Below, piece after piece: positions 34,687 to 49,734 of a stretch of DNA of 64,000 bases; within the stretch, counting starts at the first letter, position 1, and each line of letters starts with the position of its first letter. The stretch comes from Galaxea fascicularis. Taxonomy: Eukaryota > Cnidaria > Anthozoa > Scleractinia > Euphylliidae. The translations under genes were made by a program, and so were the position numbers. The notes beneath the pieces were generated by a model that did no database searches, was not told the DNA's origin, and worked only from the letters and a program-made list of their open reading frames with translations. The stretch lies in assembly GCA_948470475.1 (NCBI GenBank), contig OX419347.1, positions 1,014,501 through 1,078,500 on the forward strand, in the 5' to 3' direction.

Positions 34687-37600
34687 AACTAAGATGAAAG
34701 ATGCTTTGTTGTAGTAAGTCAAATTCCTTCTGGGTTGGGAATGGAGGGTAAATAGAGCTCTGGATGAACCTTACAAAGCACACTTTACACACACACCTTC
34801 AGCGAGAAGTCCATGGACTTCATGTTCGGCTCGACTTAATTACTGTAGTTAGATTAGTTTTAGTGGGACCCAAGGTGTGGTATGGCTCCTCCCCTTAGGC
34901 TCTCATTACTGATAATGGGTTCTTTTTCAGGTTATTCGGCTGGCAACAAAACTTCGAATGACTGATTTCTTTTTCTTCGATTTATTCGGTGTTTCTTTGT
35001 TTTTTTCATCATCATCCATTCGACTTTTCTTCAGTATCAAGCCACCTCTTTTGGACAAGAAGATGCTTCATCATCGTCATCGTCAATGGAACCTCCCGCT
35101 TAGATTGCGCCTAATTGAAATTGAATTTCTTTCTCACACTTCACTTACAGTCAAAGCACTGATTTAAGTGAAGATATTTCTCGTAAGGTTCAACCAGACA
35201 TACTTAATGTAGTTAATTATTAAATTAATGACTAATTTAGGAAGCAGGCTGTTCAGCTGTTCTGGGGAGACCCTATTTGGGAACTCCTTACAAGTTGAGC
35301 AGTCTCTCTGATAGAAGATACATAGTTAGGTTAGGCTCGCAATTTTGAGGCAGGCGTTACCTCTGCAAATTGAAAAATTACTATGTTTCCAAAAAAAGTC
35401 AGATGACAGGGAATAAAAAAGATTTCAATTAACTTTGATCAAAAACAAAATCTGATTTGAAACTGAGGTAATTGCTTACAGTCAACATTGCGAGAATAGA
35501 TTAGTGTTCAGGCTAAAGTTAACATCATAGCTAAGACTTACTTTCAGGGTAAGCTGTGATTGGCTGGCTCAACTTCATTTAATTTGAAGAGAACCTCTTT
35601 TCACAGTTTACTCAAGGGAACCAATGGGACAACACACACATCCTAGATAAGCATAGTTATAGATAGTAAGTAGCTACCAATGCGGACAAATCGATGATGA
35701 CCACCAACAACGAGGAGGACAAAGATGACCGGCATTTCTACAGCTAGGAGGAAGACACTGTGAAATCCATAATGCAGAATGCAGACTTGAAAAGCTTTCC
35801 AGCTTGGAACTACATTAGCCTTAACAAGGTATGATGGAGTTCCCAGTGGATAGCTTTCTTCTACAGTCTACAGTATGTGTTTTACAGGTGTCATTTAATT
35901 AGGCCAGTAGTCACAGGTAGATGGGAGGCTTCTTTCACATTGACAGGATTCACACTTAGATAAGCATGCTTGTCTCCTTGTTAATTTTGTCTTGTGAAAG
36001 AAAAATCCTGTTAGAAGGCCCTGCATTGCACCTTGCAGGCACAGATCGTCTACAAATGGTAGGCGTAGGTAGCCTTCACATCGACGACCTCATGCGCAAC
36101 AACCACATCTGGAGCAGTTCCCAGTGGAAATTAACTCCTGACATTTGCCAGCCCAAAGTGCAGATCCAATGATTCTCATCAGAAACATTCTACTGCATTC
36201 ACAATCAACCGTCCAATGCCGAGGCAAAAACAACACACCTGTGGAATGGCACTAGAACTGGCTGGCCGAAGACTCCAAACGGACTTCAAGATCACAGATC
36301 ATCCTTCGTCCTATGTAGTTAGTTTAAGTAGTTGATATAGCTGCCAATGCGGCGATGACAGCTCAAGATTACAGCACTGGAGGAGACCTACGGACAATAA
36401 ACAGTGGTCATTAGCTATTAAGAAGTGTAGGCAGAAGATAGAGATACAAATATTAAAATTATATATTAATGCATTAAAAAATCATTCAGCTGTTTCAACC
36501 AACACTGATATAAACATTAATGGGGAAAACAAAATGAATTTATGAGATCAGAAAGATACAATGCTTTGGAGGGTGGCTTAAAAAACCTTAAAACTCAAAT
36601 TTTAATTCGCTTCTGCATTTACTAATTAATGCAGAAGTGGACAATTGAACTTTGATGAAAACAAAAATTACTGTGATAAAGGCAGCTTACAATGTACGTT
36701 GTTCAATGTTATGTTCCAAAAATGCATTACATGTGTAAAGATCAAGTGTCAGTGTTTGTTGAAACAGTTGCGTTACTGTTAAAATTGGCCAGCCGGTTCA
36801 CACTTTAGGGTAAGTGAGGTCCTGGCTACCAACACAGACATCCAAGACAGTTCTGACAGAAACCAAAGAGCCTGACATAACGACTGTGGCGTGCCAGTGT
36901 GCGTGGTGGAGACTGAAGCGATACAGCAACCCACACAAGGTGGGGCCAATTTTCATGGTACAACGTTTGCTACAAATTGTTGCAGGCTCGGGACATGTGA
37001 GCGTCATCAGATAATATTGACATGGCTCTGATACCAGGATTCCAACCTGGAATATTGGTGAGAGGCGACTAAGATCATCTCTACACCAGCATGTGAATAT
37101 TATCAGATGACACTAACATGATACCAGACCAGGATTCAAACCTGGTAACAAACACTCAAGTATCTGGCAGGTGATTGTGCTTGTAACACTGCACTATCTC
37201 TGCTTCCTAGTTTACAACTTCAGCAATTTCAAAATCATGAAAACTTTGTGCATCAGTTTTAACAAAGGTTGCACCAAGTTAATTGGTCTGAAGCTACTGA
37301 CACTACAACCTGGCATGAGGTACGTGGTAATCGCGCGCGATGATGTATGACTTGCAAGACACAGGAAGGCAACATCACAACCAAATTATTCTGTTTCCAT
37401 TAATTTTGAGAAAAGCCATAGAACTTTAAACTTTTGAATAGCATTTACTAGGAAGCTTGGATTGGAAGGTTCAACCAAAAAAATGGATGTTTTGGATGTT
37501 GACTTCAGGTGTAATGCATCATACAGCTGCTTCGGATTAAGACATTCGGCTTTCGGCTTCAGACTTTCGACTTCCTACATCGGCTTACGACTGTCATCTC

Positions 37601-38538
37601 AGATTTCTTAATTCATTTTTCGGTGTTTTGCATCTTCGATTTCGATCCTGGTTGAACACTTCGTCTTCTTTTTCCGGCTCTTCCGACTACGAACACATCG
37701 ACGTTGCTATTGACAAAGGCAATAGCAACTAAATACCATCAATCGCAATCATCGTCTGGAGGCTCCCTGAGTGTTTCAACAGTCGTGCCAATAGTTGTTG
37801 ACACAGAAACACTTTTGGTTTCACCAGATGCCAAATTTTTTCAGCTTAGGAGCGCATCCCACCAGATACGCATATGAAACTTTGTAACTCATCATTGAAG
37901 AGAAATAAAACTTTCACAACACATTCTTTAATGCTGTTGGTGTGGTTCTTTTAACACTACTCAAGTTAAAGTACTAACAAAATTTTATTGCAGGGTTTCA
38001 TCTTTCGGCACATTTTGATCGCGTCTTCAGTATCTCCGAACTCTACAAAATAAACAATATTCCTTCCACAGCTACTAATGCAGGTGCTTGTTTTGCAGGA
38101 ACTAATTTTTTTTTATTTTCAGGGTCGCAAAATAAATATTCAAACAATACTAATCTTCATTTTATTTCAGGATGTTTTAACTTTTAACGCATTAAAGGCA
38201 ACACAGTTAAAATAATTCTCATGTAAATCTTTTAGGAACCGGCATTAATAAAACAAAGAAAAAACTGTTGTCCGTGTGGTTTCTCTTACTGTAAACAACT
38301 GATATCTTAACTTTTTCTTTCAGCAACTTTCTTAATTGCAGGGCGTCGGTAAAAAGGTCATAAAAGGAATCTAGGAAAATGTTCCATGAGTGATGCTGTG
38401 TTAAAAACTGTAAACCAGAAACAATAAAGGAATGAAAACCTGTTGTCAGTTGTTCTTTCTTAACAAATATTCAGTCAAGAGTAACCTTGAATTTTTTTTC
38501 AGGATCATTTTGTCTTTAGGTTACAGAAAGAAGATATT

Positions 38539-38864
38539 AGCCCAAGCGGCCAGTTTTCACAAGGTAAGTCTTGAGATAAGGCTCTGAACTGACTTCTACT
38601 AACCTGTTTGTGTGCTTAGATTCCAGATACTCCTTATACAGTACAAAATGGCAAGGTCAGCCTGGTAGAGAGATTCCTACAGAGGTGGATTGTAAGCACA
38701 GTGTAAGATATAAACCCAAGATTTGTATGCAGAATGTGAGAAATCAAACCAAAACCAAGAGCTTTGACATCTATTTTGTTCATGCAGGTACATGTCTAGT
38801 TATGACTACAATACATGTTACATAATGTTACATGTAGGTTACAGCTGTTACAGGAAGGAAGGAG
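38539..38864 (+). repeat. 326-bp tandem duplication in U3, first copy
   Basis: Runs from AGCCCAAGCGGCCAG to GGAAGGAAGGAG and is followed directly by an exact second copy. It contains the end of exon alpha and the whole of exon beta. Found only in U3. Confidence 0.95.
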
Positions 38865-39190
38865 AGCCCAAGCGGCCAGTTTTCACAAGGTAAGTCTTGA
38901 GATAAGGCTCTGAACTGACTTCTACTAACCTGTTTGTGTGCTTAGATTCCAGATACTCCTTATACAGTACAAAATGGCAAGGTCAGCCTGGTAGAGAGAT
39001 TCCTACAGAGGTGGATTGTAAGCACAGTGTAAGATATAAACCCAAGATTTGTATGCAGAATGTGAGAAATCAAACCAAAACCAAGAGCTTTGACATCTAT
39101 TTTGTTCATGCAGGTACATGTCTAGTTATGACTACAATACATGTTACATAATGTTACATGTAGGTTACAGCTGTTACAGGAAGGAAGGAG
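38865..39190 (+). repeat. 326-bp tandem duplication in U3, second copy
   Basis: Same sequence as 38539-38864. The junction joins GGAAGGAGAG directly to CCCAAGCGG with no filler beyond a shared AG, as expected for slippage or unequal exchange at a two-base match. Confidence 0.95.
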
Positions 39191-42100
39191 AAAAAGCTGA
39201 GATGAATACATTTATTTAGCAAAGCTGGATGGGATTCAAACCCATGCAAAAGAAATTAGCTCTTTTAAGACATGTCTACCTCACTGGGTAGTCCAGGAAA
39301 GAAAAGACATCAAAATTATTACAGTGTATTGATTTTATTACTGGGATTCAAACCCATGGAAAAGAAGAGCTCTGACTGCATCAGTTAGCAATTCCTCAAC
39401 TTTTGAAATTGCAAAAATTATTACTACTCTAACTTGTCTGTATTATTAGCGCAGGATATTTCAGAATTCATTGAAACTGGTATGCCCAAGACAGTCAAGC
39501 TTGATCATGGATACAGTAGGTGTCTCCTTTGTTGGAAGTGTTATCTATGGCTGATGAGACCACTTAAGTGAGGCACAGATTGTTTCAAAGGTTGCATCTG
39601 AAGTCATCTAAGCTGTGTATCGGTTGTCTTCAATATTGTTCCTTTCTATGAGTCAGGTCGTTTTCTGCTTTGTAAGAAGCTTTTCTTACAAAGACTTATG
39701 GTAGTGCTTTAATTCAAGGTGGTTTTAGACCTGGTATGGTTACCTGCAAGGATTTTCTAGGACTGAGGGTTAAGGAACCCAAGGCAGTATTGCTAGGCTG
39801 GGGAGGCCAGAAAATACAAGAGAACCTCAATTCTGTCGTTATATTTCAAGAGATAACCTGGAATTTTGATGAAGCTATCTTAATGGTTTCTTTTGCCTTA
39901 TGTGCTTCTTTCGCTAACCATATGTGCTCCAGGTTTGTTTACTTTACAACTGAGAGTTAAATGACGCAGGCCTGGTACAATGTCATGATTGTGTTGGTGC
40001 AGAATTCCATATTTCCCTGTCGTGCATCAAAGACCAAACACGAGTTATCATGGTCTTCCCAATCTCCTTACTTTTCCATCCCTTGGTTGGCTTTAAGGGA
40101 GGAGAGACTGAGAAGCTTGCCATCTCATCTAGTATGGAGGAAAATCCTCTCGGTTGCAGTGTCAAATAAAGGCTGATGTCCCACAGCACTGTCATTTCTT
40201 GTCTGCCCTTCCCCTGGAATCCCTGGAAGAACACCGCACAGGCAGTGCGATACACCTTGAATAGCAATAAAGTTCTCAAAGGTGTATGATGCTTTACTTT
40301 CCAACCCTTCTGGACTTCACAGTTGGATGTGCATATTTCCAATATGACTGAAGAGTGTAAGAATGAAAAGAAAAACTTGGAACCATGGTAATTCTTATTT
40401 CGGCAGTTATTACTAAGGTGTACATGGAACTACACGAAGAATCTAGTAATAGGCTCTGCACTCCTTAAAGCTAATAATTTATATGGAAACATGTAGGTGT
40501 TTGTCCCTCAAGTAAAGTAATGTTGACAGCTTCCTACAGCACATGAAAACTCAGCAGCCATCCACCCAATTTACTATGGAGACAAGTAATTATTGCAAGA
40601 AGAACACACCTCTCAACTCCTCTGTTATGACGTCAAAAGCCATCCATCTCACCACACCATCAACAGGAAACCAACACAGAGTAACTGAAGCTTAAAGTAG
40701 AAGTCAGTTGTCACCCAAAATAGATGGAGGGTAGTTTACAGAGTCCCTGTGAGTGGAGGAAAGTCTAGATCATATCAGGGAAACAGGAAGATCAACAGAC
40801 GGAAGAATTAAGGAGCGTACAAAAGCAATATCTGAGTTGCCCAGACTACAACCTCTGCTGTTACTGCATCAAACACACTGGCATCTGCCCACTTTAAAAC
40901 CAAATTAAAAGCCTATTCAAGACAAGTAAACATAAGACAAGCCATGAATGGTAACCTGCACTCAGTCTGACATGTATGGTGTCAACAAGAGAAGTTCTAC
41001 CTCCAGATGACAACTGAAAACTTCTGATAGAATGCTGGGTTTAAAACACGCAAGAGAGCAAGTTCTTCATCCTTGTGGTGACTGCAAAATTCTGATAGAA
41101 CTCATCCTTTCCCTGAGAAACAAAGCACATTATGGTGGTGCAAGTGGTGAGAAGAGTAACTGGGCCTCATATAATAGTGAGGCGGATTAGGAAGGGAAAT
41201 TACTCAAGTACACTATACCGCCATCTCAAGCAACTTGCATTCATAACTGTTCATCATGCCAACTTCAAAGTGACAAAGTAGGGTCTTGAATAGTCTGGTG
41301 TGAACAATTTTAAACCCAAGTGAAGCCTATGCATGTAAACACTCACTGGTACACATGAGAGCCAAGGAGGCTAAACAGCTACAGTCTGTAAGAAGCATGG
41401 ATACCCACAATCAAAGAAACCAGAAGGATATTGGTACAGAAGTGGAGAGAGGGAGGTGAGGTCCTAGAGTGTTTGCAGAGGGAACTGAGTTTGGCATTCT
41501 CCATAATACTTTGTGGTGAACTTACCTCTTAGAGCACTGGCAGATATTTAGCACCTGCAGCAGATGTAGTAAACTTGTCTTGTAAAGATTGATCGGGTCT
41601 AAAAGGATTTTGTGAATGACTTGTGTCTTTCTTTAGGAGAGGCTCTTGATAATTATGCTGTGCTCAATCCAGTTGAATCACTTAATAGGTGGCACAGAGG
41701 TCTGAGCAAGTGAATGTGTTTTCACCACAACAGATGTTTGTATGCTGAACAATCTAGCTCTACTTTTCCTATAATACCAGTAAATTCTTTGATAACAGAT
41801 TTGGGCTAACTGTCTTTGTACTGACAACGACCACAGGATTTCTGATCTCACTGTACAACTCTTGATGCTCGCTCATTTAAGGTGGCAAGGTGCATCTCTT
41901 TGCTAGGCTTTGTCTAGTAGTCTTTGTGAAGGAATCTCCTCAACTTTGCCTTTTCGAAAGGATCTCAATGATTGCAAGAGCTTTGCTTCAAATGAGGCTG
42001 AATTTGAATGAATGTCTTGAAATACAGTAGTTTCCTTTCTGGAGAACTCAACATTTCTCTTCAGCAAAGCTTCCAGTCCACAAGTCACACTACCCTTAAT

Positions 42101-45100
42101 TCTCAAAGGTTATGGAAAACATCTCGAACAGATCACACCATATTTGACTTCAACAACACACTTCTAAGATAAATTATTCTATGAATCATTAGAAAGATGG
42201 TGTGGTTCACATAAACAGTAAGTCTGCATGATTGCAAAAACAGGAAGATCAATGTAGGAAGATTACAACATGGGTATATAACTCACCTATGCTACATGTA
42301 CAAGCTGTGTTTCTAGGCTCAACAATGAAAGTCTCCAGTGCCTGCTTTTAGAGATATTAGTCTGAGATATAGCCTGCCATTGGTACAAAGTCATAGAGGC
42401 AAGGAAGCTATAAAAAAATCAGTTAATAGTGGGTGAAGAAATTAATGACAGAATTGAAATTAAGGATGCATTGATGCCCACATTCCAGAAATGCAAACTA
42501 AGGCTGGTTGGTATAACAGCAAGGAAGAAAGAGACAACCCTGAAGTGCCCCTAAAACAACTGTTGTTTTCCTCATTTGTGTAGAGGGCGATGATCTAAGT
42601 ATCCCACTTTATAGCTTGTGGTGCATATCCTTCTTGCCAGCAGTGATAGAAGACTTTCATACAAAGACTTCATCCTAAGGTAACAGTAGCTTACCAAAAT
42701 CAATTAACTGCAAGTCATGCTGATGGTAGTGATTTGGATGAGTTTACCACCAGGGGTCCTTGAGTGGCATGAATGCCGTATTTGGAATAAGGAATTTGTG
42801 ATGCCATACATCATTGTTCATCTTGCCCACTCTAAAATGAGAACCACACTGGGGCCATAAATAGTGATCTGCACTCACTCTGACACGTATGGTGACAACA
42901 AGAGAATTTCTCTTGATGAAAACTGCAAAAGTCTGATAGACTATTGGGATTATATATACTCAAAGAGACAAGTTCCTTATTCTGATGGTGGTTAGAAAAT
43001 CCCCAGAGAACTCATCCTTCCCCTGAGTAGGAAAGAACAGTGTGGTCATGTAAGTGGTGACAAGGATAACTGGACCTCTGTACTGAGGTGGATAAGACAA
43101 ATTGCTCAAGTCTACTTTTCCACTCTCTGAAGAACTTGCCAACTTCAAACTGCGTAAAACAGAAGGGTAACGTCTGCTGTGAACAACAGCAAAAGTTCTC
43201 TCAAAATCATTTAAAAGGAGATGTTCTTCATCCTGATGGTAAGTCAAAAATCCTGGGAGCAAAGCACAGTATGGTGGTGTCAGAGGTAACAAGGACAACT
43301 AGGCCTCATATTGGCCTGATGTGGAATGGGAAAGTCACTCAAGTCCACAGCTTCTTCTTTCCACTACCTTTACCAATGAGAGGCTCCTCAATGCTTCAGC
43401 AGGTCATCACAATCATTTCCTTGGGAAAAGAATGTGTAGATGAACAAGTTTCCTGGAGTGTCATTACATCCATGTCAAGCCTTGGCAGAGTCCATGATGC
43501 TCCAACATTAATTTTCAGAATTATGGAAACCTGGGATACCACAGCACACTTCACAGGGAAATGTCTGAGCTAAGTTGTAGCTAATAATAATTACAATAAT
43601 TATAATATTTCCTAATCTTATGAGAACCTGGAATGGGATTCAAACCCATCTCATATTCAATTTCATACTATTGACATACCAAGGTGAAAGGAGACAGTTA
43701 CAAGGCTTTGTTTCAGCCTGAGATTAAATGCTTGACCTTTGCAAACCAAGGCAAAGCAAAGCAGTTGTTTTCAGAATAACAAAGAAATTTGCCTTCTTAC
43801 TTGCAATCCTTCACGTCAGTTAACTTGAGTTGATCCAGTGATCCAAAGGAACACAGTGGATGCCATGGAAATATTGCATTATTCAGGATCTGAGAACAGA
43901 AAATTAAAATACTGAGTGCAAGGAATTGAAGATTTAGATGAAAATTAATAATTTGAAGATACTGAAACACCTAGACTAGCAAATACAAAGCATGAATCTG
44001 CATTGTTTCTACTAATGCGACAGCTTCTTTTTCTTAAGTGAAAAATACATCTAAAGTAAGCCAGCCAGGTTTCCAGATGATCCATTACAGAGCATGCAAG
44101 CACAGATTCTCAACCACAGATTCCACAGCTTTCCGGTGTGCAGCTTCAACCACATCAACAGTCCTAGAATCTACTTCCATTCTCTGTCCTCCATTTCAGC
44201 CCACCTGCCCAAACCACAGCGTCTATAGCAGTTCAGTCTCCATGCCACAGCCCTACCAGTTTCCATCGGATCAGCTCCAGCCACCCATACAGAACTAAGA
44301 TGAAAGATGCTTTGTTGTAGTAAGTCAAATTCCTTCTGGGTTGGGAATGGAGGGTAAATAGAGCTCTGGATGAACCTTACAAAGCACACTTTACACACAC
44401 ACCTTCGGCGAGAAGTCCATGGACTTCATGTTCGGCTCGACTTAATTATTGTCATTAGATTAGTTTTAGTGGGACCCAAGGTGTGGTATGGCTCCTCCCC
44501 TTAGGCTCTCATTACTGATAATGGGTTCTTTTTCAGGTTATTCGGCTGGCAACAAAACTTCGAATGACTGATTTCTTTTTCTTCGATTTATTCGGTGTTT
44601 CTTCGTTTTTTTCATCATCATCCATTCGACTTTTCTTCAGTATCAAGCCACCTCTTTTGGACAAGAAGATGCTTCATCATCGTCATCGTCAATGGAACCT
44701 CCCGCTTAGATTGCGCCTAATTGAAATTGAATTTCTTTCTCACACTTCACTTACAGTCAAAGCACTGATTTAAGTGAAGATATTTCTCGTAAGGTTCAAC
44801 CAGACATACTTAATGTAGTTAATTATTAAATTAATGACTAATTTAGGAAGCAGGCTGTTCAGCTGTTCTGGGGAGACCCTATTTGGGAACTCCTTACAAG
44901 TTGAGCAGTCTCTCTGATAGAAGATACATAGTTAGGTTAGGCTCGCAATTTTGAGGCAGGCGTTACCTCTGCAAATTGAAAAATTACTATGTTTCCAAAA
45001 AAAGTCAGATGACAGGGAATAAAAAAGATTTCAATTAACTTTGATCAAAAACAAAATCTGATTTGAAACTGAGGTAATTGCTTACAGTCAACATTGCGAG

Positions 45101-48100
45101 AATAGATTAGTGTTCAGGCTAAAGTTAACATCATAGCTAAGACTTACTTTCAGGGTAAGCTGTGATTGGCTGGCTCAACTTCATTTAATTTGAAGAGAAC
45201 CTCTTTTCACAGTTTACTCAAGGGAACCAATGGGACAACACACACATCCTAGTTAAGCATAGTTATAGATAGTAAGTAGCTACCAATGCGGACAAATCGA
45301 TGATGACCACCAACAACAAGGAGGACAAAGATGACCGGCATTTCTACAGCTAGGAGGAAGACACTGTGAAATCCATAATGCAGAATGCAGACTTGAAAAG
45401 CTTTCCAGCTTGGAACTACATTAGCCTTAACAAGGTATGATGGAGTTCCCAGTGGATAGCTTTCTTCTACAGTCTACAGTATGTGTTTTACAGGTGTCAT
45501 TTAATTAGGCAAGTAGTCACAGGTAGATGGGAGGCTTCTTTCACATTGACAGGATTCACACTTAGATAAGCATGCTTGTCTCCTTGTTAATTTTGTCTTG
45601 TGAAAGAAAAATCCTGTTAGAAGGCCCTGCATTGCACCTTGCAGGCACAGATCGTCTACAAATGGTAGGCGTAGGTAGCCTTCACATCGACGACCTCATG
45701 CGCAACAACCACATCTGGAGCAGTTCCCAGTGGAAATTAACTCCTGACATTTGCCAGCCCAAAGTGCAGATCCAATGATTCTCATCAGAAACATTCTACT
45801 GCATTCACAATCAACCGTCCAATGCCGAGGCAAAAACAACACACCTGTGGAATGGCACTAGAACTGGCTGGCCGAAGACTCCAAACGGACTTCAAGATCA
45901 CAGATCATCCTTCGTCCTATGTAGTTAGTTTAAGTAGTTGATATAGCTGCCAATGCGGCGATGACAGCTCAAGATTACAGCACTGGAGGAGACCTACGGA
46001 CAATAAACAGTGGTCATTAGCTATTAAGAAGTGTAGGCAGAAGATAGAGATACAAATATTAAAATTATATATTAATGCATTAAAAAATCATTCAGCTGTT
46101 TCAACCAACACTGATATAAACATTAATGGGGAAAACAAAATGAATTTATGAGATCAGAAAGATACAATGCTTTGGAGGGTGGCTTAAAAAACCTTAAAAC
46201 TCAAATTTTAATTCGCTTCTGCATTTACTAATTAATGCAGAAGTGGACAATTGAACTTTGATGAAAACAAAAATTACTGTGATAAAGGCAGCTTACAATG
46301 TACGTTGTTCAATGTTATGTTCCAAAAATGCATTACATGTGTAAAGATCAAGTGTCAGTGTTTGTTGAAACAGTTGCGTTACTGTTAAAATTGGCCAGCC
46401 AGTTCACACTTTAGGGTAAGTGAGGTCCTGGCTACCAACACAGACATCCAAGACAGTTCTGACAGAAACCAAAGAGCCTGACATAACGACTGTGGCGTGC
46501 CAGTGTGCGTGGTGGAGACTGAAGCGATACAGCAACCCACACAAGGTGGGGCCAATTTTCATGGTACAACGTTTGCTACAAATTGTTGCAGGCTCGGGAC
46601 ATGTGAGCGTCATCAGATAATATTGACATGGCTCTGATACCAGGATTCCAACCTGGAATATTGGTGAGAGGCGACTAAGATCATCTCTACACCAGCATGT
46701 GAATATTATCAGATGACACTAACATGATACCAGACCAGGATTCAAACCTGGTAACAAACACTCAAGTATCTGGCAGGTGATTGTGCTTGTAACACTGCAC
46801 TATCTCTGCTTCCTAGTTTACAACTTCAGCAATTTCAAAATCATGAAAACTTTGTGCATCAGTTTTAACAAAGGTTGCACCAAGTTAATTGGTCTGAAGC
46901 TACTGACACTACAACCTGGCATGAGGTACGTGGTAATCGCGCGCGATGATGTATGACTTGCAAGACACAGGAAGGCAACATCACAACCAAATTATTCTGT
47001 TTCCATTAATTTTGAGAAAAGCCATAGAACTTTAAACTTTTGAATAGCATTTACTAGGAAGCTTGGATTGGAAGGTTCAACCAAAAAAATGGATGTTTTT
47101 GATGTTGACTTCAGGTGTAATGCATCATACAGCTGCTTCGGATTAAGACATTCGGCTTTCGGTTTCAGACTTTCGACTTCCTACATCGGCTTACGACTGT
47201 CATCTCAGATTTCTTAATTCATTTTTCGGTGTTTTGCATCTTCGATTTCGATCCTGGTTGAACACTTCGTCTTCTTTTTCCGGCTCTTCCGACTACGAAC
47301 ACATCGACGTTGCTATTGACAAATGCAATAGCAACTAAATACCATCAATCGCAATCATCGTCTGGAGGCTCCCTGAGTGTTTCAACAGTCGTGCCAATAG
47401 TTGTTGACACAGAAACACTTTTGGTTTCACCAGATGCCAAATTTTTTCAGCTTAGGAGCGCATCCCACCAGATACGCATATGAAACTTTGTAACTCATCA
47501 TTGAAGAGAAATAAAACTTTCACAACACATTCTTTAATGCTGTTGGTGTGGTTCTTTTAACACTACTCAAGTTAAAGTACTAACAAAATTTTATTGCAGG
47601 GTTTCATCTTTCGGCACATTTTGATCGCGTCTTCAGTATCTCCGAACTCTACAAAATAAACAATATTGCTTCCACAGCTACTAATGCAGGTGCTTGTTTT
47701 GCAGGAACTAATTTTTTTTTATTTTCAGGGTCGCAAAATAAATATTCAAACAATACTAATCTTCATTTTATTTCAGGATGTTTTAACTTTTAACGCATTA
47801 AAGGCAACACAGTTAAAATAATTCTCATGTAAATCTTTTAGGAACCGGCATTAATAAAACAAAGAAAAAACTGTTGTCCGTGTGGTTTCTCTTACTGTAA
47901 ACAACTGATATCTTAACTTTTTCTTTCAGCAACTTTCTTAATTGCAGGGCGTCGGTAAAAAGGTCATAAAAGGAATCTAGGAAAATGTTCCATGAGTGAT
48001 GCTGTGTTAAAAAACTGTAAACCAGAAACAATAAAGGAATGAAAACCTGTTGTCACTTGTTCTTTCTTAACAAATATTCAGTCAAGAGTAAGCTTGATTT

Positions 48101-49708
48101 TTTTTTCAGGATCATTTTGTCTTTAGGTTACAGAAAGAAGATATTAGCCCAAGCGGCCAGTTTTCACAAGGTAAGTCTTGAGATAAGGCTCTGAACTGAC
48201 TTCTACTAACCTGTTTGTGTGCTTAGATTCCAGATACTCCTTATACAGTACAAAATGGCAAGGTCAGCCTGGTAGAGAGATTCCTACAGAGGTGGATTGT
48301 AAGCACAGTGTAAGATATAAACCCAAGATTTGTATGCAGAATGTGAGAAATCAAACCAAAACCAAGAGCTTTGACATCTATTTTGTTCATGCAGGTACAT
48401 GTCTAGTTATGACTACAATACATGTTACATAATGTTACATGTAGGTTACAGCTGTTACAGGAAGGAAGGAGAAAAAGCTGAGATGAAGACATTTATTTAG
48501 CAAAGCTGGATGGGATTCAAACCCATGCAAAAGAAATTAGCTCTTTTAAGACATGTCTACCTCACTGGGTAGTCCAGGAAAGAAAAGACATCAAAATTAT
48601 TACAGTGTATTGATTTTATTACTGGGATTCAAACCCATGGAAAAAAAGAGCTCTGACTGCATCAGTTAGCAATTCCTCAACTTTTGAAATTGCAAAAATT
48701 ATTACTACTCTAACTTGTCTGTATTATTAGCGCAGGATATTTCAGAATTCATTGAAACTGGTATGCCCAAGACAGTCAAGCTTGATCATGGATACAGTAG
48801 GTGTCTCCTTTGTTGGAAGTGTTATCTATGGCTGATGAGACCACTTAAGTGAGGCACAGATTGTTTCAAAGGTTGCATCTGAAGTCATCTAAGCTGTGTA
48901 TCGGTTGTCTTCAATATTGTTCCTTTCTATGAGTCAGGTCGTTTTCTGCTTTGTAAGAAGCTTTTCTTACAAAGACTTATGGTAGTGCTTTAATTCAAGG
49001 TGGTTTGAGACCTGGTATGGTTACCTGCAAGGACTTTCTAGGACTGAGGGTTAAGGAACCCAAGGCAGTATTGCTAGGCTGGGGAGGCCAGAAAATACAA
49101 GAGAACCTCAATTCTGTCGTTATATTTCAAGAGATAACCTGGAATTTTGATGAAGCTATCTTAATGGTTTCTTTTGCCTTATGTGCTTCTTTCGCTAACC
49201 ATATGTGCTCCAGGTTTGTTTACTTTACAACTGAGAGTTAAATGACGCAGGCCTGGTACAATGTCATGATTGTGTTGGTGCAGAATTCCATATTTCCCTG
49301 TCGTGCATCAAAGACCAAACACGAGTTATCATGGTCTTCCCAATCTCCTTACTTTTCCATCCCTTGGTTGGCTTTAAGGGAGGAGAGACTGAGAAGCTTG
49401 CCATCTCATCTAGTATGGAGGAAAATCCTCTCGGTTGCAGTGTCAAATAAAGGCTGATGTCCCACAGCACTGTCATTTCTTGTCTGCCCTTCCCCTGGAA
49501 TCCCTGGAAGAACACCGCACAGGCAGTGCGATACACCTTGAATAGCAATAAAGTTCTCAAAGGTGTATGATGCTTTACTTTCCAACCCTTCTGGACTTCA
49601 CAGTTGGATGTGCATATTTCCAATATGACTGAAGAGTGTAAGAATGAAAAGAAAAACTTGGAACCATGGTAATTCTTATTTCGGCAGTTATTACTAAGGT
49701 GTACATGG

Positions 49709-49714
49709 AACTAC
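49709..49714 (+). repeat. Target-site duplication, left (AACTAC)
   Basis: AACTAC here and at 53138-53143 flank the retrotransposon. The other units have a single AACTACACGAAG at this place, which defines the empty site exactly. Confidence 0.9.
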
Positions 49715-49734
49715 CATGCTTGGTTAGTTGAACC

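Larger units (their letters stand above)
34687..44292 (+). repeat. Array unit U3
   Basis: 9606 bp. It is lengthened by a 326-bp internal tandem duplication (38539-39190). It shares derived variants with U4 (GACATAACG at 36878, AATTCTGTCG near 39830, CTTAATAGGTGG near 41683), so U3 and U4 are sister copies. Confidence 0.95.
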
